DNA from: Hyphomicrobiales bacterium
Lineage (GTDB): Bacteria > Pseudomonadota > Alphaproteobacteria > Rhizobiales > Rhizobiaceae
Direction of reading: 5' to 3'
Assembly (NCBI GenBank): GCA_900468065.1
Contig: UBTA01000074.1
Span: forward strand, 1 to 37,524
DNA length: 37,524 bases
The notes beneath the pieces were generated by a model, which did no database searches, had not been told where the DNA came from, and saw only the letters and a list, made by a program, of their open reading frames with translations. Positions 30,556 through 37,524 of the stretch are shown piece after piece. A program made the position numbers and the translations under genes. Positions within the stretch are counted from its first letter, which is position 1. Each line of letters begins with the position of its first letter.

Positions 30556-31772
30556 TTCTGGCCCGATCCTTTGACGACCGTCAGATGTTCGCGGTCGCGG
30601 CGGCCGAGCCATTCGCCGACGATCTGCGATATGTTCGCCAAGCCTTCGAGTGTCATGCCCTTGGCGCTCTTGGAGGGCGGATCGCGATCCGGCAGCGCCT
30701 TGAGTGCGGCAGCAAAGCGCATGGGATCGGCTGCTTCCTCGGGCAGAAGCATATCGATCAGTCCAAGCTCTGCGGCGCGGCTGGCGCGGATGAGCTGCTC
30801 TTCGCGCGGCATGACCCTCGGGACGATCAGCGCCGGCTTGTCGAAGGACAGGATCTCGCAATAGGTGTTGTAGCCGCCCATCGCCACCACGGCCTTTGCC
30901 CCGGCGATCAGTTCTTCCATGCGGTTGTCGAATTCGATCACCTCGAGATAGGGGATCTTCGCACATTTCAGCAGCAGCTTGTGGCGCTGCTTGACCGGCA
31001 TATAGGGGCCGAGCACGATCAGCGACTTATGCGTCAGCGTCGGATCTTCCTGATAGGCATCAATCACATCGTGGATCAGGTCGGAGCCGTCGCCGCCGCC
31101 GCCCGTGGTGATCAGGATATAGTCGCCCTTCGGCTTGTGTTCGGATTCGACATCCTGCGAGACGCTTCTCTGCAGGAAGCCGACGAAATCCATCTTGGCG
31201 CGCACGGCCGGGGGGACGTCGAGGCCGACGAGCGGGTCATAGAAATCCGGTGGGCCATAGACCCAGACGCTGTCGTAGAACTGGCCGATCTTGCGCATCA
31301 CGTCATTGCGCTTCCATTCCGCATCGAGCAGATGCGGCGCGTCCATCACCTCGCGCAGGCCGAGAACCAGGGTCGTGCCCTGTTTTTTCAGGTAGGCGAG
31401 CGTTTCCTCGACTTCGCCATGGAGCCCCATCGGTTCCTTGTCGACGATGAAGATGTCCGGCTGGAAGGTTTCGGCGGTGTGGCGGATGATCGACCTGCGC
31501 ATCTTCAGCGTCTCGTGCAGATCGATATGCCGGTCCATCGAGGTATATTCGCCGTTGCGCAGCTTGATGACACTGGGGATTTTGACGAAATCGACGCGGG
31601 CCCGGTAGTCGAAGGCTCCGGCGATGGTCGCGCCTGAAATGATCAGGATATTGACGCCGCGATAATCCTCGACCAGCGAATGCGCAATAGTGCGGCAGCG
31701 CCTGAGATGTCCCAGGCCGAACGTATCGTGGCTATACATCAGGATGCGGGCGTCTTCGATCCGGCGGGTCAT
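30552..31772 (-). CDS. COG4671-like predicted glycosyltransferase, 406 aa
   Basis: A second GT28-like GT-B protein, of the group annotated as predicted glycosyl transferase (COG4671). The N-terminal MYSHDTFGLGHLRRCRTIAH contains the G-x-G-H-x-x-R loop. The C-terminal part has ILITTGGGGDGSDLI, VVAMGGYNTYCEILSFDKPA and VPRVMPREEQLIRA for donor binding. No transmembrane segment. ATG 31772 has AGAGG seven bases upstream. It starts the glycosyltransferase trio and lies 72 bp after the OppC-like permease stop on the same strand, so readthrough from the importer operon is possible. What it glycosylates is unknown. Confidence 0.85.
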   Translation of the reverse strand: MTRRIEDARILMYSHDTFGLGHLRRCRTIAHSLVEDYRGVNILIISGATIAGAFDYRARVDFVKIPSVIKLRNGEYTSMDRHIDLHETLKMRRSIIRHTAETFQPDIFIVDKEPMGLHGEVEETLAYLKKQGTTLVLGLREVMDAPHLLDAEWKRNDVMRKIGQFYDSVWVYGPPDFYDPLVGLDVPPAVRAKMDFVGFLQRSVSQDVESEHKPKGDYILITTGGGGDGSDLIHDVIDAYQEDPTLTHKSLIVLGPYMPVKQRHKLLLKCAKIPYLEVIEFDNRMEELIAGAKAVVAMGGYNTYCEILSFDKPALIVPRVMPREEQLIRASRAAELGLIDMLLPEEAADPMRFAAALKALPDRDPPSKSAKGMTLEGLANISQIVGEWLGRRDREHLTVVKGSGQN

Positions 31773-31844
31773 GAGCAGAGCCTCTTATCTCCCATGGCGC
31801 TGCCAATCTCCACAAGGAGTGTCCTTAGCATATCGGTATCCACT

Positions 31845-33020
31845 TCACTTATACGGATCGGCAGCATCGCGCAGTCCGTCGCCCAGAAAATTGAACGCCA
31901 GAATCACGAGAATGACCGGAATGGTTGGAAACAACAGCCAGGGATAAAAAGCAATGACGCTGACGCTGCGGGCTTCGGTCAAAAGAATGCCCCAGCTGGT
32001 GATCGGCGGGCGAAGACCAAGGCCAAGGAAGCTCAGCGCCGTCTCGCCAAGGATCATGCCGGGGATTGCCAGCGTTGCCGTGGCGATCAGGTGCGACATG
32101 AAGCCGGGTACCAGGTGACGGCCGATGATGCGGCCTGAACCGGCGCCCATCAGTTGTGCTGCCAGAACGTAATCCTCTTCGCGCAGGGCAAGCAGCTTCG
32201 AACGGACGGCGCGCGCAAGCCCTGTCCAATCGAGCAGACCGAGAATGGCAGTGATGCCGAGATAGATCAGAATCGGGCTCCATGTGACCGGCATGATCGC
32301 TGCCAGCGCCATCCAGAGCGGAATACTCGGTATCGATTGCAGCACCTCGATAATACGCTGGGTAATCAGATCAAAGACGCCGCCGTGATAACCCGCAAGT
32401 CCGCCAATGGTAATGCCCAGCACGAAGCTCATGGTGATTCCGAGCAGACCGATGGTCAAGGATATCCGGGCTCCATAAAGGATACGTGACAGCACGTCGC
32501 GGCCGAGGCGGTCACTGCCCAGCAGAAACAGCTGTCCGTCCTTGGCGGGGCAGGCCAGATGGATATTGGTCTGCACAAGGCCCCAGAATTTGTAGCCATC
32601 GCCGCGGCAGAAGAAGCGGATCGGTTCCACCTTATCCGGCTTGTCGGTGTAGATCCGGCGCAGCGTATCCATGTCGAGTGTCATTTCTCGGCCATAGACG
32701 AACGGTCCAACGAATTTGCCGTCGTGGAACAGATGGACGCTTTGCGGTGGCGAATGGATGAAATCGACGTTGCGGGTATGCAGGTTGTAGGGCGCCAGGA
32801 ACTCGACGATGGCAATGGTCGCGTAGAGGAAGACGAGGAAAAACAAGGAAAACAGGGCAAGCCGGTGCTTCTTGAATTTCCACCACATCAGCCGCAATTG
32901 CGACGCCTGGTAGATCTTCGACTGCTCCTCCGTCATCACATCGACGGAATGCGGATCGAACGGTGCCGTCGAGACGTAATGCGAAAGCGGTTCGCCGGAT
33001 TGGGGAAGGGATACCGTCAC
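31845..33020 (-). CDS. Opp/Dpp-type ABC transporter permease (OppC/DppC-like), 391 aa
   Basis: An inner-membrane permease of the peptide/nickel/oligosaccharide class. The first membrane helix is near 51-73, followed by an approximately 100-residue extracytoplasmic insertion (about 75-170) ending in LFLLGSDRLGRDVLSRILYG, the conserved DppC entry motif. Then come five more hydrophobic segments. The EAA-like loop is EEDYVLAAQLMGAGSGRIIG. Ordinary OppC proteins are about 300 aa; the longer type with the soluble insertion is found with large family 5 binding proteins such as the one encoded here. ATG 33020 shares ATGA with the OppB-like stop. Substrate not inferable. Confidence 0.88.
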   Translation of the reverse strand: MTVSLPQSGEPLSHYVSTAPFDPHSVDVMTEEQSKIYQASQLRLMWWKFKKHRLALFSLFFLVFLYATIAIVEFLAPYNLHTRNVDFIHSPPQSVHLFHDGKFVGPFVYGREMTLDMDTLRRIYTDKPDKVEPIRFFCRGDGYKFWGLVQTNIHLACPAKDGQLFLLGSDRLGRDVLSRILYGARISLTIGLLGITMSFVLGITIGGLAGYHGGVFDLITQRIIEVLQSIPSIPLWMALAAIMPVTWSPILIYLGITAILGLLDWTGLARAVRSKLLALREEDYVLAAQLMGAGSGRIIGRHLVPGFMSHLIATATLAIPGMILGETALSFLGLGLRPPITSWGILLTEARSVSVIAFYPWLLFPTIPVILVILAFNFLGDGLRDAADPYK

Positions 33021-34015
33021 TTGGTGCTACCGCCTTGCAGTCTGATGCGCGGGTCGAGGAATGCGAGCGCGATATCTGAAATCAGCACGCCGATCACGGT
33101 GAGGAATGCCAGGAACATCAGGAACGAGCCGGCCAGATACATATCCTGACTTTGCAACGCTTTAATCAGCATCGGTCCCGTCGTTTCAAGCGAAAGCACG
33201 ATGGCCGTGATCTCGGCCCCGGAAATGATTGCCGGCAGGATCGAGCCGATATCCGAGATGAAGAAGTTGAGTGCCATGCGCAGGGGATACTTGACCAGTG
33301 CCCGGAACGGATGCAAGCCCTTGGCGCGGGCGGTCACGACATATTGTTTCTGCAGCTCGTCGAGCAGATTGGCGCGCAGGCGGCGGATCATGCCGGCGGT
33401 GCCCGCCGTGCCGACGATCAGCACGGGTATCCACAGGTGTTCAAGAATGGATTTCGCCTTCTCCCAGCTCATCGGTTCGGCCAGATATTTCTGGTCCATC
33501 AGATGGCCGATCGAGGTGCCGAACCAGATATTGGCGAAATACATCAGGATCAGCGCGAACATGAAGTTCGGAATGGCGATGCCGATCAGACCGATAAAAG
33601 TCAATCCGTAATCGCCCCAGCTATATTGGTGTGTGGCGGAATAGATGCCGATCGGGAAGGCGATCAGCCAGGTGAACAGGATGGTGACGAAGGAGACCAG
33701 CACGGTCAGCCAGAGCCGGTCGCCGACGACTTCGTTGACCGGCAGCTGATACTCGAACGAGTAGCCGTAGTCTCCCTGCACCAAGCCGGCGGCCCAATGG
33801 AAGTAGCGTATCACCGGCGGCTGATCGAAGCCGTACTCCTTGCGCAACGCGTCGATCTCAGCGGTGTCCACAGCTTCGCCCTGGGCGCGAAGTTCGGCTA
33901 TGTAGCTCTCGAAGTAATCACCAGGCGGCAGTTCGATAATCGTGAAAACCAGCGCGGAGATGATGACGAGGGTCGGGATCATCGCCAGGACACGCCAGAA
34001 AATGTAACGCAACAT
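33017..34015 (-). CDS. Opp/Dpp-type ABC transporter permease (OppB/DppB-like), 332 aa
   Basis: An inner-membrane permease with six hydrophobic segments. The N-terminus MLRYIFWRVLAMIPTLVIIS and the ELPPGDYFESYIAELRAQGE stretch are characteristic of DppB-type proteins. The cytoplasmic loop around YVVTARAKGLHPFRALVKYP is the EAA motif, and a conserved GAEITAIVLSLETTGPMLIK lies near the C-terminus. ATG 34015 begins two bases after the binding-protein stop, and AAGAGG lies in the end of that gene. It partners with the OppC-like permease at 31845-33020. Confidence 0.9.
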   Translation of the reverse strand: MLRYIFWRVLAMIPTLVIISALVFTIIELPPGDYFESYIAELRAQGEAVDTAEIDALRKEYGFDQPPVIRYFHWAAGLVQGDYGYSFEYQLPVNEVVGDRLWLTVLVSFVTILFTWLIAFPIGIYSATHQYSWGDYGLTFIGLIGIAIPNFMFALILMYFANIWFGTSIGHLMDQKYLAEPMSWEKAKSILEHLWIPVLIVGTAGTAGMIRRLRANLLDELQKQYVVTARAKGLHPFRALVKYPLRMALNFFISDIGSILPAIISGAEITAIVLSLETTGPMLIKALQSQDMYLAGSFLMFLAFLTVIGVLISDIALAFLDPRIRLQGGSTK

Positions 34016-34017
34016 GA

Positions 34018-35919
34018 TCAGCTAACCTCTTCGCTGTACCAGAACGTATCTGGCATATAGACCCCGAGATAACAGGTCGGGTCGAAGCCGTAGAGGCCTT
34101 TTTCGGGAATGTTGCGGATATAGGCGGAGTGCATCACAGGCTGTAAAGTTGCGTTCACGATGCCGATCGAAAAGACGTTCTGCGTATAGATGTCCAGCAT
34201 TTCGTGCCAGATGCGTGTCCGTTCTGCGGTATCGACCGTCTTTCGCCATTGCTTGACCAGATCGATCAGTTTGATCGCTTCCGGCAATTCCGGCGCAGAT
34301 CCATTTTGTTCGATGGACAGATAATACATGCCCCAAACGGGCCATTGAAACTGGTCGTCCCTGCTCGGTGCAAGATCGCCGGGGTTCATATCGGCTGTGG
34401 GTACCCCATTTTCGATACCCGACCACATGGACATCATGATCTCGCCACTCATCGTCCGGCTACTGAAAACGTCGCGTTGCGAGGTCTTGATAAAAAGCGC
34501 CAAACCGATTTTCGCCCAATGGTCCTTGACGAGCTCCAGCACGTCGGTCTCGAGCGTACTCTCACCAGAGGTTTCGACGACGATCTGGGCTTCCCGCCCG
34601 TCCGGCAGCAGCCGTATGCCGTCGCTGTTGCGTTGTGTCAGTCCGACCTCGTCAAGCAGCCTGTTGGCCTGATCGGGATCGTGGCTTGCCCAAGCGGCCG
34701 CATATTCCGGCTTGAACAGCGGGCTCTCCTCCAGGATTGTGTCCGCGCTTTCCTTGGCAAGCCCGTAGAAGCTGACCATGTTGATTTCGTGCCGGTCGAT
34801 CGCCAAAGACAGGGCGCGGCGAACCCGCACGTCCCAGAACAGGTCGCGCCACACCTTGTCGGCGCAATTGAGATTGGGCAAAAGGGCGAGGCGAGAGCCT
34901 TGTGTCCTTTTCCAGAGATTGACCTTCACCGGATAACGCTTTTCGGCATCCTTGAAGAATGCGTAATCGGAAAAATCGACGCCGGTGGATTGCAGATCGG
35001 TTTCGCCGGCGCCCGTCTTGGCTGCGATAATTTCCGATGAGCTGATATTGAGCAGCCAGCGGTCGATATAAGGCAGCTGCAGGCCGTTTTCATCGACCCG
35101 GTGGAAGAATGGATTGCGCTCGAACACGAACTGTTCGGCCGGCGGGGCTGTGCGGGGAATCCAGGGATCCAGCGACGGCAGGTCGGGATTTTCGGGACGA
35201 TACTGGCGCGACATCTTGATATGCAGATCGGCCCATTTCTTGACGCGATACTGTTTCATCAGCGCCGACAGGCGGAAATCGTCCTGGTACTTCTTGTGGA
35301 AGTGCCGCATATAGGCCGACGGCATCAGGATGACGACCGGCGAGGCGGCGGCAAGGCCCGGAAGGAAATCCGGATTGGGGGTTTTCCAGGTGTAGCGGAC
35401 GGTCAGTTCGTCGATGATCTCGAATGCCGGCCCTTCGCCGTTGGCGAGAAGCTCGCGCTGGATGCCGCCCTTGCGCAGGTCCTTGTTGAGGATCACGTCT
35501 TCCCAGGTATAGCGGAAATCCTCGGAGGTCAGGTAACTGCCGTTCGACCAGCGGTGGCCGTCGCGGATCTTGAAGGTGAAAATCCGGCCTTCCTGGACAT
35601 CGAAACTTTCCAGGATATCGGGCTGGAACTTCAGGTCCTCGGTATAGCCGATCAGACGGGCATAGCCGTTGATCGTCATCATCCGGATGTCCTTCTGGCT
35701 GCCGATCAGCATGCGGACGGTGCCGCCGTACTTTCCGGGCTGCCGGCCCATGGCGGCCAGATTGACCCGCCGTGGGTTTTTCGGCAGGCGATCAGGCAGG
35801 TCAGGCAGGGCCTGAGCTCGCAGGTAGGGCCGCAGGAATGGCGGTTCCGGGGTCGCTCGGGCGATGCCGGGTATGAGAGCGGTGGCAAGCAGGCCGAGGG
35901 TCGTGCGTCGTGTGATCAT
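34018..35919 (-). CDS. Family 5 extracellular solute-binding protein, 633 aa
   Basis: A large periplasmic binding protein of the SBP_bac_5 (OppA/DppA-like) family. The signal sequence [20 protein letters not shown] has a twin-arginine-like TRRTTL motif, so export by Tat is possible, with cleavage near ARA. The mature part shows [20 protein letters not shown] and YTWEDVILN (family signature region), [15 protein letters not shown] and a C-terminal [10 protein letters not shown]. At 633 aa it is longer than typical OppA (about 540), as in binding proteins linked to oligosaccharide or large peptide uptake. The start overlaps the ATPase stop as ATGA, with GGGAG eight bases upstream. Confidence 0.9.
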   Translation of the reverse strand: MITRRTTLGLLATALIPGIARATPEPPFLRPYLRAQALPDLPDRLPKNPRRVNLAAMGRQPGKYGGTVRMLIGSQKDIRMMTINGYARLIGYTEDLKFQPDILESFDVQEGRIFTFKIRDGHRWSNGSYLTSEDFRYTWEDVILNKDLRKGGIQRELLANGEGPAFEIIDELTVRYTWKTPNPDFLPGLAAASPVVILMPSAYMRHFHKKYQDDFRLSALMKQYRVKKWADLHIKMSRQYRPENPDLPSLDPWIPRTAPPAEQFVFERNPFFHRVDENGLQLPYIDRWLLNISSSEIIAAKTGAGETDLQSTGVDFSDYAFFKDAEKRYPVKVNLWKRTQGSRLALLPNLNCADKVWRDLFWDVRVRRALSLAIDRHEINMVSFYGLAKESADTILEESPLFKPEYAAAWASHDPDQANRLLDEVGLTQRNSDGIRLLPDGREAQIVVETSGESTLETDVLELVKDHWAKIGLALFIKTSQRDVFSSRTMSGEIMMSMWSGIENGVPTADMNPGDLAPSRDDQFQWPVWGMYYLSIEQNGSAPELPEAIKLIDLVKQWRKTVDTAERTRIWHEMLDIYTQNVFSIGIVNATLQPVMHSAYIRNIPEKGLYGFDPTCYLGVYMPDTFWYSEEVS

Positions 35920-37524
35920 GATACGAGCTCCCTGACATCGGCAGTTTTTCGCGCCAGAACAAGATGGCCGTTGCCGAGGTCTGCCGTCCCCAGCACATCT
36001 GTCTCGCCATCATCGGAAAAATGCTTGCCCCAGCTTCGCTTGTCGGCAGCGCCGCTTGGGTTGAGCATGGAAAAATCAAGCGGCCGGTCGAGATCGGGGA
36101 AGGGCACGGCGGCCAGCAGCGATTTCGTGTAGGGGTGAACGGGCGCTTCCATCAGCGCCTCGCGCGGGGCGATCTCGACAATGCGGCCGCCGCACATCAC
36201 TGCGATCCGGTCGGCCATGTAATCGACGACGGCGAGATTGTGCGAGATGAACAGGTAGGTAAGCCCCAGCTCCTTCTGCAGATCCTTGAGCAAGTTGAGG
36301 ATCTGCGCCTGAACCGACACATCGAGTGCTGAGACGGGTTCGTCGCAGATCAAAAGGTCTGGCCCCAGTGCCAGTGCTCTGGCGATGCCAATGCGCTGGC
36401 GCTGGCCGCCGGAAAAACTGTGCGGATAGCGATTGAGGTGGCGTTCGTTGAGGCCGATGGCCTTGAGCAGGGCCGTCACTGTCTCGACGCGGGACTTGCC
36501 GTTGCCCCGCCCATGGATTTCCAGCGGTTCGCTGAGAATATTCTGTACCGTCATGCGTGGTGACAGCGAGGAGACGGGGTCCTGGAACACCATCTGGACC
36601 TTGGTACGAAGATCCTGCAACGCGGAACCTTCCGCCTTCAGCACGTCGATCGGTCCACTGCTGCTGTTGAGCATCACCGCGCCCGTGTCCGGCGTCACGG
36701 CGCGCATCAGGATTTTGCTGAGCGTGGTCTTGCCGCAGCCGCTTTCGCCCACCAGCCCGAGACATTCGCCGCGCATGATGTCGAAGCTGACCCCATCGAC
36801 CGCCTTGGTCGCGGGGGACGTGTCCTTGTTCAGCCAGCTCGATTTGCGGGTGGTGAAGGTCTTTGAGACATTGCGCACCGACAGCAGGACTTCCGGCTTC
36901 AAGGCTTCGTCAGCCGCGACGACCTGCTTTTTGCCCAGGAGACTGCTGGTATTGACGGGGACTTCGCGCAGAGCCTTCAAGCGCTCGCCGGGCTTCATGT
37001 CGAAATGCGGAACGGCGGCCATCAGGCCCTTGAGATAGGGATGCGAGGGATTGCGGAAAATCGTCTCGACCGGGCCGGCCTCCATGATCTCGCCGTGATA
37101 GATGACGACCACCTCGTCTGCGACATTGGCGACGACGCCGAGATCGTGGGTGATCAGCAGCATCGCCATGTTCAGCTTGGTCTGCAGTCCGCGCAGCAAT
37201 TGCAGGATCTGCGCCTGGATGGTCACGTCAAGCGCAGTCGTCGGCTCGTCGGCGATCAGAAGCGAGGGATTGCAGATCAGCGCCATGGCGATCATGGCGC
37301 GCTGGCGCATGCCGCCCGACAGCTCGAACGGGTACATGTCGTAGGCGCGCGCCGGCTTTTGGAAGCCGACCAGGCCGAGCATTTCCTCGGTGCGTTCGCG
37401 CCGCTCGCGGCTGGACATCGGGGTGTGGATTTTGAGGGATTCGCTGATCTGGTTGCCGATCGTGTGCAACGGCGACAGCGAGGTCATCGGTTCCTGGAAG
37501 ATCTTGCCGATGCGGTTGCCGCGC
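35916..37524 (-). CDS. Fused Opp/Dpp-type ABC ATPase (two NBDs), 5' end beyond the window
   Basis: A double ATPase of the GsiA/YejF/DppDF-fusion kind. The frame runs open through the right edge of the window (reading [20 protein letters not shown] at the edge, i.e. the first Q-loop), so the first Walker A is outside. The first domain shows the signature [16 protein letters not shown] and Walker [13 protein letters not shown]. The second domain is complete: Walker [15 protein letters not shown]-loop [13 protein letters not shown], signature [15 protein letters not shown], Walker [13 protein letters not shown] and switch FISHNLAVV. Both visible sites are intact. It is upstream in transcription of the binding protein and both permeases, together making a complete importer. 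Confidence 0.92.
   Translation of the reverse strand, partial: RGNRIGKIFQEPMTSLSPLHTIGNQISESLKIHTPMSSRERRERTEEMLGLVGFQKPARAYDMYPFELSGGMRQRAMIAMALICNPSLLIADEPTTALDVTIQAQILQLLRGLQTKLNMAMLLITHDLGVVANVADEVVVIYHGEIMEAGPVETIFRNPSHPYLKGLMAAVPHFDMKPGERLKALREVPVNTSSLLGKKQVVAADEALKPEVLLSVRNVSKTFTTRKSSWLNKDTSPATKAVDGVSFDIMRGECLGLVGESGCGKTTLSKILMRAVTPDTGAVMLNSSSGPIDVLKAEGSALQDLRTKVQMVFQDPVSSLSPRMTVQNILSEPLEIHGRGNGKSRVETVTALLKAIGLNERHLNRYPHSFSGGQRQRIGIARALALGPDLLICDEPVSALDVSVQAQILNLLKDLQKELGLTYLFISHNLAVVDYMADRIAVMCGGRIVEIAPREALMEAPVHPYTKSLLAAVPFPDLDRPLDFSMLNPSGAADKRSWGKHFSDDGETDVLGTADLGNGHLVLARKTADVRELVS

Noticed and set aside
30556-30966. Upstream extension of the GT4 frame
   Set aside because: It runs antiparallel to no signal and overlaps the well-supported COG4671-like coding sequence; its translation is Arg-rich and featureless.
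1-37524. tRNA, rRNA, CRISPR array, insertion sequence or prophage
   Set aside because: No cloverleaf, direct-repeat array with spacers, transposase or phage structural gene could be recognised by eye.

Overview
The window looks like chromosomal or large-replicon DNA from an alphaproteobacterium of the Rhizobiaceae (Rhizobium/Agrobacterium type). Reasons: high GC, protein sequences of rhizobial character, three ABC importer loci in 37 kb, and many translationally coupled ATGA or TTGA gene junctions. No rRNA, tRNA, CRISPR array, insertion sequence or phage gene was recognised.

Region 1 (1-3860). A hairpin-rich intergenic repeat is followed by a TetR-SDR pair with matching operators, then a second TetR gene divergent from an NmrA-like/DUF1772 pair. 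A 19-bp palindrome overlaps the likely promoter between them. The DUF1772 gene appears frameshifted near its start.

Region 2 (3864-11444). A ROK repressor is divergent from a CUT1 sugar ABC import operon: binding protein, hairpin, two permeases, SIS-domain sugar-phosphate enzyme, PfkB kinase, ATPase. A perfect 10-5-10 inverted repeat lies between the two units. The enzyme pair suggests uptake and phosphorylation of an amino sugar or sugar-amine conjugate.

Region 3 (11470-17195). A minus-strand operon runs LacI regulator, polar-amino-acid-type binding protein, an unusually long permease, GH1 beta-glycosidase, SDR. Two CG-centred palindromes 21 bp apart precede it. No ATPase is encoded in this unit.

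Region 4 (17196-18698). A membrane protein with a long coiled coil and an XRE-like C-terminal helix-turn-helix. I do not recognise its family.

Region 5 (18836-31772). A glycan/envelope-like locus: GT4 glycosyltransferase plus deacetylase-like protein; MBL hydrolase; metallophosphoesterase; cNMP-binding protein; an ABC exporter-like protein whose nucleotide-binding domain has lost essentially every catalytic residue and carries a large insertion; two divergent methyltransferases; and three coupled glycosyltransferases (MurG-like, GT4, COG4671-like). This is the best candidate for an undescribed system.

Region 6 (31845-37524). A peptide/oligosaccharide-type (Opp/Dpp) importer operon: fused ATPase (5' end outside the window), family 5 binding protein, two permeases. 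It lies on the same strand just upstream of the three glycosyltransferase genes.
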